A stretch of DNA of 24,266 nucleotides from Pseudomonadota bacterium (GTDB lineage: Bacteria; Pseudomonadota; Alphaproteobacteria; Rhizobiales; Hyphomicrobiaceae): contig JAEZAW010000331.1 in assembly GCA_023430315.1 (NCBI GenBank), positions 1 to 24,266 on the forward strand, given 5' to 3'. The first letter of the stretch is position 1. Every line of letters starts with the position of its first letter. Shown one piece after another: positions 7,475 to 14,215 of this stretch. Position numbers and translations under genes: made by a program. The notes under the pieces were generated by a model, which was not told where the DNA came from, did no database searches, and saw nothing but the letters and a program-made list of their open reading frames with translations.

Positions 7475-8683
7475 TCAATTTGGATCGCGCAATTGCCCTG
7501 CAAGAAGGCTCGCGAGCATTAACGCCATGGCTATTCCCGCGACTGTCGCGCTCCAGCCCCATCGATCGAAGACGAGGCCAAGCACGACGCTCCCAAGGAG
7601 GCCGCCAAGAAAGTAGGCTGCCAGATAGAGGCCGCTTGCCGCTGCCGGGCTGATATCCGTCAGTCGCGCGATCCTGGCGACATAGCCGGTTGCCGCCGCC
7701 TGCGCGAGAAAAGTGCCAACGCCGACGAGGGTGAGGCCGATGAGCACTGCCGCCAGGCTTGATATCAGCACACCAACGAGACCGATAAGCGCCAGACCAA
7801 GGCCCGCCAAGATGGTTTCTCGCGTGCCGATCCGCTCTGCGATCCGACCGGCTAGTGGGGTGGTCACGATCGACGGCAGAAACACGAAGTAGACGAAACC
7901 GACCGACATCATGTTGAGCGAAAGGGGCTCGCTTACCAAAACAAGGTTGACGTAAGTGAACATGCCCACGAAGGCGAACAGTATGCACGATCCAATCGCG
8001 AAGCTGGCGCGCAACCGCCCATCCCTCACCGGCGCCAGTGCGTCCATCATGCCAGACGTCAACTTGATAGAAGTCATGGGCCGGCTCGGTGCAATCACGA
8101 GCCAGGCAAGAAGCGCGCCGGCGATGTTCAGCACTGCGAACGCCTGAAAGCTGTTGCTTAGGCCGACGGTGTCAACGAGCGATGTCGACATAAGGCGGCC
8201 CAAGAGATTGCTTGCGACATTGCCGGTGATGTAGGCCGCGAAGGCGGAGGCAGTTCTCGTGCCGCTTGTGACCTCGGCGAGATGCGCCAGAGTGAGCGTG
8301 AAAGCGCCAGCCATACATAGGCCCTGCAGAAAGCGCAAAACTGCGAATGCAGGCAGATTAGGCGCCCAGGCCAGTAGCGCGGTTGGGATCGCCAGGATCG
8401 CAAGCGATAGCGCGACGCCATATCGCCTGTCGATCGAGGAGCTGTAGTGAGCGAAGATGAGGCTTGCCAACGCCATACCTATCGTTGAGGCATTGACGGC
8501 CGTACCCATGGCCGCGGCGCTCACGTCGTAGTGTCTCGTAAGCGCGGGCAGTATCGCTTGCGCCGCAAAGAGATCTACGACGGTCAGGAAGGCCATCACT
8601 GCAATGGTGGCTTGATGCGGCGAGCGACGGTCGATGACTACAAACTCGCGCGTGGACAAGCTATCAGCTGAAACCGGGATCAT
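7475..8683 (-). CDS. MFS transporter, drug/sugar efflux type
   Basis: Inner-membrane major facilitator, 402 residues with about 12 hydrophobic spans, a normal length. The first span region DLFAAQAILPALTRHYDVS, the loop AHYSSSIDRRYGVALSLAI between spans 2 and 3, and LQGLCMAGAFTLTLAHLAEV resemble YnfM-like/arabinose-efflux members of the superfamily. The second half begins at about residue 205 after a short cytoplasmic loop, and LAGRIAERIGTRETILAGLG repeats the loop 2-3 signature. The ATG at 8683 has no good Shine-Dalgarno, so the true start may differ slightly. A LysR gene follows on the same strand, a common arrangement for a regulated exporter. The substrate is unknown. Confidence 0.87.
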   Translation of the reverse strand: MIPVSADSLSTREFVVIDRRSPHQATIAVMAFLTVVDLFAAQAILPALTRHYDVSAAAMGTAVNASTIGMALASLIFAHYSSSIDRRYGVALSLAILAIPTALLAWAPNLPAFAVLRFLQGLCMAGAFTLTLAHLAEVTSGTRTASAFAAYITGNVASNLLGRLMSTSLVDTVGLSNSFQAFAVLNIAGALLAWLVIAPSRPMTSIKLTSGMMDALAPVRDGRLRASFAIGSCILFAFVGMFTYVNLVLVSEPLSLNMMSVGFVYFVFLPSIVTTPLAGRIAERIGTRETILAGLGLALIGLVGVLISSLAAVLIGLTLVGVGTFLAQAAATGYVARIARLTDISPAAASGLYLAAYFLGGLLGSVVLGLVFDRWGWSATVAGIAMALMLASLLAGQLRDPN

Positions 8684-8712
8684 GGGCGTGTACTCAGATT
8701 ACGGCCAATGAT

Positions 8713-8750
8713 TTGGGAAGCAGGCAAGAACCTTGATGCGCGCTTCCCAA
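8713..8750 (-). terminator. Large hairpin between the cupin gene and the MFS gene
   Basis: TTGGGAAGC (8713-8721) and GCTTCCCAA (8742-8750) are perfect 9-bp arms. Within the 20-nt interior CAAG (8725-8728) can pair with CTTG (8732-8735). It begins 10 nt after the cupin stop codon and ends 29 nt before the MFS start, so it could terminate cupin transcription or attenuate the MFS gene. No T-run follows it. Confidence 0.42.
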
Positions 8751-8760
8751 TGGGTTGCAC

Positions 8761-9237
8761 TCACATGTTGTGATCTTGCATATCGTGAAGGAGGTCCGCA
8801 GAGAGCAGCACGACAGGGCGCCGCGTGTGGTTCTTCCACCAATGGGACAGCCCTCCCGCCTCCGTCGAGGTCTCGCCCGCGCGATGCACGATCGGCACGC
8901 GGCAGTGTGTCGTGTACTCCGTGATGGAGCCTGAAACGACGTAGATGATGGCCGGCCGATCCGCATGGCTGTGCCAAGCCACGATACCGCCCGGCTGGAC
9001 GACGAGGCGACGCAGTCGAAGTGCGTGCTCCTTGAGAGAAACCCTCTCTTGAGCCAGCGGGATCATCGTCAGAACTTTGTCGGTAACGCCAGTGTGCTTC
9101 GCAGGGCCGGCCATTTGGCCTGAAGTGGTGACCTTGTCGGTCGGGCACTGACCGGCAAACGAATAGCCGGTCGTAAACAGACCTATGATGGCAGCAATGC
9201 TCGAAGCGAGTAGCAAATGGGGGATTGGGTTTCTCAT
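8761..9237 (-). CDS. Exported cupin-domain protein
   Basis: Small secreted single-cupin protein of 158 residues. A signal peptide (LLLASSIAAIIGLFTTGYSFAG, about residues 8-29) is followed by a beta-barrel domain. The cupin metal-site motif appears as GGIVAWHSHADRPAIIYVVSG (His89 and His91), and a second motif contains AGGLSHWWKNHT (His132). The usual glutamate after HxH is not obvious, so metal binding is likely but uncertain. The frame is open to 9456, but the ATG at 9237 has AGGAG 8 nt upstream and begins the signal peptide. It lies downstream of the HtrA gene and upstream of the MFS gene, each separated by a hairpin. Enzymatic activity is unknown; it may be a periplasmic sensor or dioxygenase-like protein. 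Confidence 0.82.
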   Translation of the reverse strand: MRNPIPHLLLASSIAAIIGLFTTGYSFAGQCPTDKVTTSGQMAGPAKHTGVTDKVLTMIPLAQERVSLKEHALRLRRLVVQPGGIVAWHSHADRPAIIYVVSGSITEYTTHCRVPIVHRAGETSTEAGGLSHWWKNHTRRPVVLLSADLLHDMQDHNM

Positions 9238-9397
9238 GATGCGTCTCCTGTGGATCGGATCGCCCAGATTTTCTTGCTGGACACGCCGATCTTCGGAGGA
9301 CGCGCGGTCATACTGAAATGCCGATCGTCTACAAAGTCGATAGCCGCTCCCTATAGTCAGCCATGCCGTGTCAATGAGAGGAGACGACAAAGAACCG

Positions 9398-9424
9398 GGC
9401 GCCAGCCAGGGTCTGGCGGGCGCC
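9398..9424 (-). terminator. Hairpin downstream of the HtrA gene
   Basis: GGCGCC (9398-9403) pairs with GGCGCC (9419-9424), and CCAG (9406-9409) with CTGG (9413-9416), separated by a symmetric 2x2 internal loop and closed by a 3-nt loop. In the htrA direction the hairpin is followed by CGGTTCTTTGTC, a weak T-rich tail. It lies 52 nt past the htrA stop and well before the cupin start, so a terminator for htrA is plausible. Confidence 0.5.
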
Positions 9425-9475
9425 ACGTAAGGGATCGCAGTCGATGCGAAAGGCACGCTTCAGGCGTTTGCGTGG

Positions 9476-10834
9476 CTAGCCATCAGCCCAGATCCAGAAT
9501 GTTCGGCCGTCGCGGAACACCTCGAGGCGATAGCGTCCCATCTTCGACAATGCGGCGTCGAAGACATCGGACGGATTTCGTACGATTGCCGTATCGACCT
9601 TGGTCACTACGTCATCGGTCTTGAGCCCGATCCGCGCAGCCGCACCCTCTACTGTCAGCACGCGGGCGCCCTGCACGACCCCGAATGCTTTGAAGCCGGG
9701 CAGCATCGCACCAAGCGTCAGACCTTTTAGCGACGTGAGCTCCAACGGCGTGATCTCGGGCGTGGGCGGGACCACGATATCGCTCACCGCCATCGACAAT
9801 TCCCTGCGTCCGCCCGCGCCGACGAGAGTGACCGTCAGCGATTGCCCGATCGGAGTCGTGGAAACGCGTGCCACATAGTCACGGTGACTGCGAATTGGCT
9901 TGTCATCGATTGCGACGATGACCTCGCCCTTCTTGACGCCGGCGGCAGCAGCCGGCGAGCCAGGCAACACCGTGACGACAGCCGCGCCACGCGTCAGCGA
10001 CAAGTTCATCGCACGGGCCATCCCGAAGCCGATGTTCTCGGTCAGGAAGCCGAGGGCGCCCCGCTTGAAGGTGCCTTTCCGTTCCAACTCGCTGGCGACC
10101 GACCGCGCCAAGTTGATCGGGATAGCAAAAGAAATGCCCTGCGTGCGCAGTTTTGCGCTGCCGGTCGCTGTGTTGATGCCGACGAGCCGTCCCTCGAGAT
10201 CCACCAGGGCGCCGCCTGAGTTCCCTGGGTTCACAGCAGCATCCACCTGGATGAAATCCTCGAAGATCCCATACCCGATGTCCGTGCGCATCAAGGCGCT
10301 GACGATACCCTGTGATGCGCTCCCGTCGAGGCCAAACGGGCTGCCGACGGCACAGATGAAATCGCCGACGCGCAGATGATCGGAGTTCCCGAAGGGAACA
10401 GCAGTCAGATCTCGAAGATCCGTACGTATCACAGCGACATCCGTCGCGACGTCGCTGCCGATCAATTGCGCTGTCGCCATCCTGCCGTCGGAGAGTGAAA
10501 TCTCGATCTGTTGGGCATCGACGATCACATGATAGTTGGTGAGAATGATGCCGCGATCGGCGTCGACGATCACGCCTGAGCCACCACTCCGAAAAGGCTC
10601 TGGGGCCGGCTCGACAGCCTCCGAATTCGCGCCGATGACCGCGGGACGGACGCGCTTGCCGGTCACGAGAATACTGACGACGCCAGGCAACACGCGCTCC
10701 AGCATTGGCGCGAGCGATGGCCCTGCCTGGGCCCGCCCGGATTGCGGCATCGCGACCATCTGCTGCGCGATGGCCTTTCCGGAAAGTGCACTCGCCATGG
10801 CGAGAGCGATGATCATCCTGCTGAACCGCGACAT
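9476..10834 (-). CDS. degP: HtrA/Deg-family periplasmic serine protease with two PDZ domains
   Basis: Periplasmic quality-control protease of 452 residues. A signal peptide (SRMIIALAMASALSGKAIAQ) precedes a trypsin-like domain with the full catalytic triad: His102 in LTNYHVI, Asp132 in DVATDVAVI and Ser206 in NPGNSGGALVD. PDZ1 spans about 260-352 (carboxylate loop region ALGFLTENIG) and a shorter PDZ2 about 370-448, ending FWIWADG. The His motif is TNYHV rather than the common TNNHV, which does not touch the triad. The frame runs upstream to 10927, but GGAGG before the ATG at 10834 fixes the start. The small repeat protein lies 132 nt upstream on the same strand with a hairpin between them, so the two may be co-regulated. 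DegP versus DegQ identity is not resolved. Confidence 0.9.
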   Translation of the reverse strand: MSRFSRMIIALAMASALSGKAIAQQMVAMPQSGRAQAGPSLAPMLERVLPGVVSILVTGKRVRPAVIGANSEAVEPAPEPFRSGGSGVIVDADRGIILTNYHVIVDAQQIEISLSDGRMATAQLIGSDVATDVAVIRTDLRDLTAVPFGNSDHLRVGDFICAVGSPFGLDGSASQGIVSALMRTDIGYGIFEDFIQVDAAVNPGNSGGALVDLEGRLVGINTATGSAKLRTQGISFAIPINLARSVASELERKGTFKRGALGFLTENIGFGMARAMNLSLTRGAAVVTVLPGSPAAAAGVKKGEVIVAIDDKPIRSHRDYVARVSTTPIGQSLTVTLVGAGGRRELSMAVSDIVVPPTPEITPLELTSLKGLTLGAMLPGFKAFGVVQGARVLTVEGAAARIGLKTDDVVTKVDTAIVRNPSDVFDAALSKMGRYRLEVFRDGRTFWIWADG

Positions 10835-10893
10835 TTCACCCTCCATATTCATCTTGAGCACTGGGATCGCTCCACGCCGGCACACGATGAGTG

Positions 10894-10923
10894 GGGCCTG
10901 GGCCGCCAAAACGGACCAGGCCC
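10894..10923 (-). promoter_or_regulatory. Strong hairpin in the htrA leader / after the repeat-protein gene
   Basis: GGGCCTGG (10894-10901) pairs perfectly with CCAGGCCC (10916-10923). Inside, past a G/A mismatch, CCG (10903-10905) pairs with CGG (10912-10914) around the loop CCAAAA. It lies 43 nt after the stop codon of the small repeat-protein gene and 59 nt before the htrA start. No T-run follows, so it may be an intercistronic processing or attenuation structure rather than a simple terminator. Confidence 0.48.
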
Positions 10924-10966
10924 GCATCGGCTTGCACTGCTTGGAGTAGTTGAGGGGCGTGCCAGC

Positions 10967-11311
10967 CTAGTTCTTCGAAGTCACCATCGGCGGCATCGAG
11001 GACGCACCTTCCAGCTGCAGCTTGTCGAAGAACTTCCTGGCGTCGAAGCCGGCCGGCATGCTGGCGCCCTCGGCGGCCAGCTTGTCGAAGAATGCCTTGG
11101 CATCGAGAGGCCGCTTCTCAGAAGCTCCCTCAGCCTGCAACTTGTCGAAGAACTTCTTCGCGTCGAAGCCCGTCGGCATGCTCGCGCCCTCGGTCGCCAG
11201 CTTGTCGAAGAATTTTCGAGCATCGAACGCTTCGGCATGGACCGTCGAGGCGCTGAGAACGAGGGCCGAAGCGAGGAACGCAATGCGGCCGATGGAGGAC
11301 AGGGTCTTCAT
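10967..11311 (-). CDS. Small exported protein made of four 20-residue repeats
   Basis: Unrecognised protein of 114 residues. A clear signal peptide (SIGRIAFLASALVLSASTVHAEA) is followed by four head-to-tail 20-residue units of consensus FDARKFFDKLxxEGASMPxG at about 29-48, 49-68, 69-88 and 89-108, then a short tail ending TSKN. Each unit has an amphipathic DAKKFFDKL helix-like part with Phe-Phe and Leu on one side, then a Gly/Pro-rich turn. The mature protein has no cysteine. The open frame extends to 11521, but the ATG at 11311 starts the signal peptide and has AGAGAGG about 9 nt upstream. It lies just upstream of the HtrA protease on the same strand, so it could be a substrate, a regulator or an envelope protein with a related role. 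No function can be assigned. Confidence 0.85.
   Translation of the reverse strand: MKTLSSIGRIAFLASALVLSASTVHAEAFDARKFFDKLATEGASMPTGFDAKKFFDKLQAEGASEKRPLDAKAFFDKLAAEGASMPAGFDARKFFDKLQLEGASSMPPMVTSKN
10988..11227 (-). repeat. Tandem repeat, 4 x 60 bp, within the small exported protein gene
   Basis: Four copies in exact 60-bp register; the block CTTGTCGAAGAA begins at 11021, 11081, 11141 and 11201 on the plus strand. Units 1 and 3 (counting from the protein N-terminus) share LA-x-EGASMP, while units 2 and 4 share LQ-x-EGAS, and the DNA shows the same alternation. This suggests a 120-bp doublet was duplicated. The copies have diverged at synonymous and non-synonymous sites, so the expansion is not recent. 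Confidence 0.92.
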
Positions 11312-11445
11312 GATCGGAAACCTCTCTTTTTGAGTTCGAGGCGCCGCCGGGCCTCTCGGGACTGCACTCACATCGCGAGCTGATCTCGACGATCTTCCTT
11401 TGCGAGTGGCGTCGATCGAGTTGTGCGGGAGCTGTGCCCGTTCGT

Positions 11446-11488
11446 CCAATATGGGCTCGCTATCGCATCGATAGCCGAGCGGTATTGG
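11446..11488. promoter_or_regulatory. 43-bp imperfect palindrome in a divergent promoter region
   Basis: Three nested pairs of arms are visible: CCAATA (11446-11451) with TATTGG (11483-11488), GCTCG (11455-11459) with CGAGC (11476-11480), and CTATCG (11460-11465) with CGATAG (11469-11474). This gives 17 paired positions, a 3/2-nt internal mismatch, a single extra C and a CAT centre. It lies between the divergent repeat-protein gene (start 11311) and the large exported protein gene (start 11564), 76 bp upstream of the latter. It could be an operator for a dimeric regulator or a 5' UTR hairpin. No T-run is present. Confidence 0.55.
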
Positions 11489-11563
11489 CCTTCGGCATTG
11501 CCGTCGTTCCATGGTGCTCACGACATACCGATGAGAATGAGCGCCACCTCAGGAGGGATAAAG

Positions 11564-12751
11564 ATGTCTCGACACAATGACGTGATGCGTGCAGGGCTGC
11601 TTACGTTGCTTCCCGTTCTTGTAATGGGGATGTCGCCGTCTACCCATGCGACGGAGGCCCTTGGCAGTCTGCGAGCTCCGGCAAGTATCGCCGCCGATAT
11701 TCCCCTCGTAGCTTCGGAGCCGATCCCTGCAGGCACAGACATTAGCCAGCGCGGCCCGCTCAATCTCTTGTCGAGCGGCACGGTGGACCTTGCTGCAGGC
11801 ACCGTCACCGTGCCGCTGCATCTCGGCAGAATGAAATCGGGAGAGTCAGTTTGGTACGTTCTTCTGGATAGCGACGACAAAGGGCAGGCTGACGCGCTCG
11901 GCATCAACTACGCACCGAAATTGACGTTCGCCAATGTCGGAAAATCCGTGCGCTCTGCACGGCTCGATGCCAGCCACACGCTCGTCTTTGATGCGGGCAA
12001 AGTTGACTTCAGGCCCGAGCGCAAAGTCATCCCGGGAAGTGCCCCGAACTTCTTCCCCCCGAAGCAGGCAGAGCCCGGTTCGATCGGTGACGCCGACTAT
12101 TCACCGCTAGTCAAGATCGAGAACGCTGGCGGCCATATCTACAACGCGCCTGTTCTTGCATTCGATGTGCCGGCGTCGACGCTCAACGCTTTTTGCAAAG
12201 GCGATCCCGACCACCGTGTCGTGCACGACCGCGTTGTCTCGATTTGCCCGGAAGCCGGCAAGGTCACGCTCCAGCTCGCCGCCCGATACAGCGCCGGACG
12301 CCCCGTGCTCTATATCTCGACGGAAGCCAACAATCCCGTACCTGCGGCTCTCGAGGCATCTACCTACGCGCCGGCACTTGGCGACATCAAGGTTGGACCC
12401 GAGACGAATGTGTTCAGCCCGCTCGAGCGGATATATGCCTTCGTCAACGGCCACACCGGCGTCGACAACCCACTACGGCAAGGCCTGAATAGCGCGCTTT
12501 CCGACGGACGCGCACCACTCAACGTGATGGGCAGCATTCCCACCGTCTCCCATCGCTACAGCCCGTTGTGGGACATCAATCCCGCGGTTTGGACGCCGAA
12601 AGCCCTGACTGCAGGTGCCCGTTCTCGCCAGACTGACGAACACGCGATTCTTGGTCTGGTCAAATCGGGCTATCTGTCAGGGCCTGATGGAAAGGCGTTC
12701 GGCTCCGCAGGCTTCATCGTCAATTGCCCTGTCGTTTATCGCATCCAGTAG
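11564..12751 (+). CDS. Large exported protein of unknown function
   Basis: I do not recognise this 395-residue protein. The start at 11564 is fixed by AGGAGGGATAAAG directly upstream, although the frame is open from 11423. The N-terminus MSRHNDVMRAGLLTLLPVLV is a signal peptide, with likely cleavage near STHATEA (about residues 26-32). The mature part looks like a soluble beta-rich periplasmic or extracellular protein, with VDLAAGTVTVPLHLGRMKSG and VWYVLLDSDDKGQADALGIN early on. Three cysteines lie in FCKGD, SICPEAG and VNCPVV. There are no transmembrane spans after the leader, no lipobox and no catalytic motif I can name. It is divergent from the repeat-protein/HtrA genes and shares with them a promoter region holding a long palindrome, so co-regulation is possible. 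Confidence 0.85.
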   Translation: MSRHNDVMRAGLLTLLPVLVMGMSPSTHATEALGSLRAPASIAADIPLVASEPIPAGTDISQRGPLNLLSSGTVDLAAGTVTVPLHLGRMKSGESVWYVLLDSDDKGQADALGINYAPKLTFANVGKSVRSARLDASHTLVFDAGKVDFRPERKVIPGSAPNFFPPKQAEPGSIGDADYSPLVKIENAGGHIYNAPVLAFDVPASTLNAFCKGDPDHRVVHDRVVSICPEAGKVTLQLAARYSAGRPVLYISTEANNPVPAALEASTYAPALGDIKVGPETNVFSPLERIYAFVNGHTGVDNPLRQGLNSALSDGRAPLNVMGSIPTVSHRYSPLWDINPAVWTPKALTAGARSRQTDEHAILGLVKSGYLSGPDGKAFGSAGFIVNCPVVYRIQ

Positions 12752-12752
12752 A

Positions 12753-12779
12753 GCGTGTGGCGGCGAGCACCGCCCGCGT
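12753..12779 (+). terminator. Hairpin after the large exported protein gene
   Basis: GGCGG (12759-12763) pairs with CCGCC (12770-12774) around the loop CGAGCA. Below a single bulged T the stem continues through GCGTG (12753-12757) with CGCGT (12775-12779), including wobble pairs. It starts 2 nt after the stop codon at 12751. There is no clear T-run, so intrinsic termination is uncertain. Confidence 0.4.
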
Positions 12780-12927
12780 AGACGATAATAAGAGATTGCC
12801 GAGAAAACAGACATCAGATGCGCGATCTCAATAAGCGGACATGGTTGGCGGATGCTTCAACCAAGAGCTGGCCATGCCTTTGCGACAAGATCACACCGTT
12901 AGCCGACCTGATGCGCTGGCTCATCAG

Positions 12928-14028
12928 CTAAACCGAAGGCGGTACACCTTGCAGGAAGGCCTGCATGCGATGCAGTTCGTCGTCAAGGGCGCGCCTGAAC
13001 GCGGCGTCGCGCGGCGGCTTGCCGGCCACGTAGCCGATATCGGCCTTGAGCTTGGCGTCACGCCACGCGAGGTTGCCCCAGCCGATGACCTGGTCGCGCC
13101 ATAGCATCGGCAGTGCGTAGTAGCCGCGCACGCGGTTGCGCCCAGGCGTGTAGGCCTCGAAGCGGTAGGCCCAATCCCACAGCCTCTCGAAACGGTTGCG
13201 GTCCCACACGATCGGATCGAAGGGAGCGAGTAGCCGCACGATGTCGTCAGGCTCGTGGCGATCGGACATCGGGTTCTCGCCTTCAGGCCAGTACCACGAG
13301 TGCCCGTCGACCTTTGCGTGTTGTAGCCGTGTTCGAAGACGCTCCAAAGTTGCCTTGCGCAAATGCATCCATTGCGGCGCCGCGTAGGCCAGACGGCTGA
13401 CCAAGTGCTTCAGCGTTCGCTCCGGCAAGGGCGCGTAGAGTCTGACCACGACGTCCGCCAGGGCGTCCATGTGCTGCTGCGGGTTCTCGGGAGGCTCGAC
13501 GATCGGTGCGGCGGCGTACAGGCGCACACCACCCGCGCGACCGGCTATGCGCACCATTCCGCGATACTGCATTCCGTCGAGCAGTTGCGTCGACGCGTTC
13601 GTGGTGCCGCCGAACCAGTTGCTCACCTTGCCGTGCGAAAACTGGGCATCGACCTCGCGGGGGTGCACCGTGCCGCGCTCGCGTACGAAGTCCAGCACTG
13701 CCTGTGCCTGACGCATCCTGGCCACGTCCCACACTGTGCGCGCACGGCGTGGGTGCATCAGCCGCTGCGTTTCGCGCGGCAGGATGCCGTGGTTGATGAA
13801 GAAGTCCTCTTCGACGGCCAGCCGGTGGTAGCGGCGTCTCAGATCTCCAGCACGGTAGTCTTTGACGCGGTGGCGCAGCGTCAAGTCCTGCGCGTGCGCT
13901 GGCGCGCGGATCGGGTCGACCTGCACGAAACCGAGTTTGTCGATCGCACGCGGGAGCGTGGTCGGCGCAAAGAGCGTACGCGCCACGGTGTGGCGGCGCA
14001 AGGCGGGGAGGTCAACTGGCTTGGGCAT
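12928..14028 (-). CDS. Winged-helix DNA glycosylase of the YcaQ/AlkX type (HTH_42 family)
   Basis: Predicted DNA glycosylase that excises bulky alkylated bases and can unhook interstrand crosslinks; 366 residues, close to the family's usual length. The N-terminal winged helix holds the catalytic motif in KLGFVQVDPI (Gln36-Val-Asp38). The Q-hydrophobic-D form is typical of the YcaQ-like branch, whereas AlkZ-like members carry Q-hydrophobic-Q. Further family marks are LRRRYHRLAVEEDFFINHG, HPREVDAQFSHGKVSNWFGG and the C-terminal LLAPFDPIVWDRNRFERLWD. The ATG at 14028 has no strong ribosome-binding site. It stands alone, converging on the exported protein gene, with 187 bp to the next minus-strand gene. 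Family confidence is high; activity on crosslinks is inferred from homologues. Confidence 0.87.
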   Translation of the reverse strand: MPKPVDLPALRRHTVARTLFAPTTLPRAIDKLGFVQVDPIRAPAHAQDLTLRHRVKDYRAGDLRRRYHRLAVEEDFFINHGILPRETQRLMHPRRARTVWDVARMRQAQAVLDFVRERGTVHPREVDAQFSHGKVSNWFGGTTNASTQLLDGMQYRGMVRIAGRAGGVRLYAAAPIVEPPENPQQHMDALADVVVRLYAPLPERTLKHLVSRLAYAAPQWMHLRKATLERLRTRLQHAKVDGHSWYWPEGENPMSDRHEPDDIVRLLAPFDPIVWDRNRFERLWDWAYRFEAYTPGRNRVRGYYALPMLWRDQVIGWGNLAWRDAKLKADIGYVAGKPPRDAAFRRALDDELHRMQAFLQGVPPSV

Positions 14029-14215
14029 GGCTGTTCTTGTTGGCGCGCATTAGCAGGGCGTCGACGTCTTCACTGTCGGCCTCTTAAGGAACCTACTCAA
14101 ATCATCCTGCCTGAGACCCTCCCAGCGAAGGTAGGATGGGGCAGAGAAAGGGAAAAGCTGTCGGTGATTCCTGCTGAGCATATGCTGCTCGATTAGATGA
14201 CATTACTCATGCTCA

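Noticed and set aside
10988..11227. 60-bp regularly spaced repeats as a CRISPR array
   Set aside because: The repeats are contiguous, diverged and in frame within a signal-peptide gene; there are no unique spacers and no cas genes.
13363..14196. 277-codon plus-strand open frame
   Set aside because: Antisense to the YcaQ-type glycosylase gene with no motif of its own.
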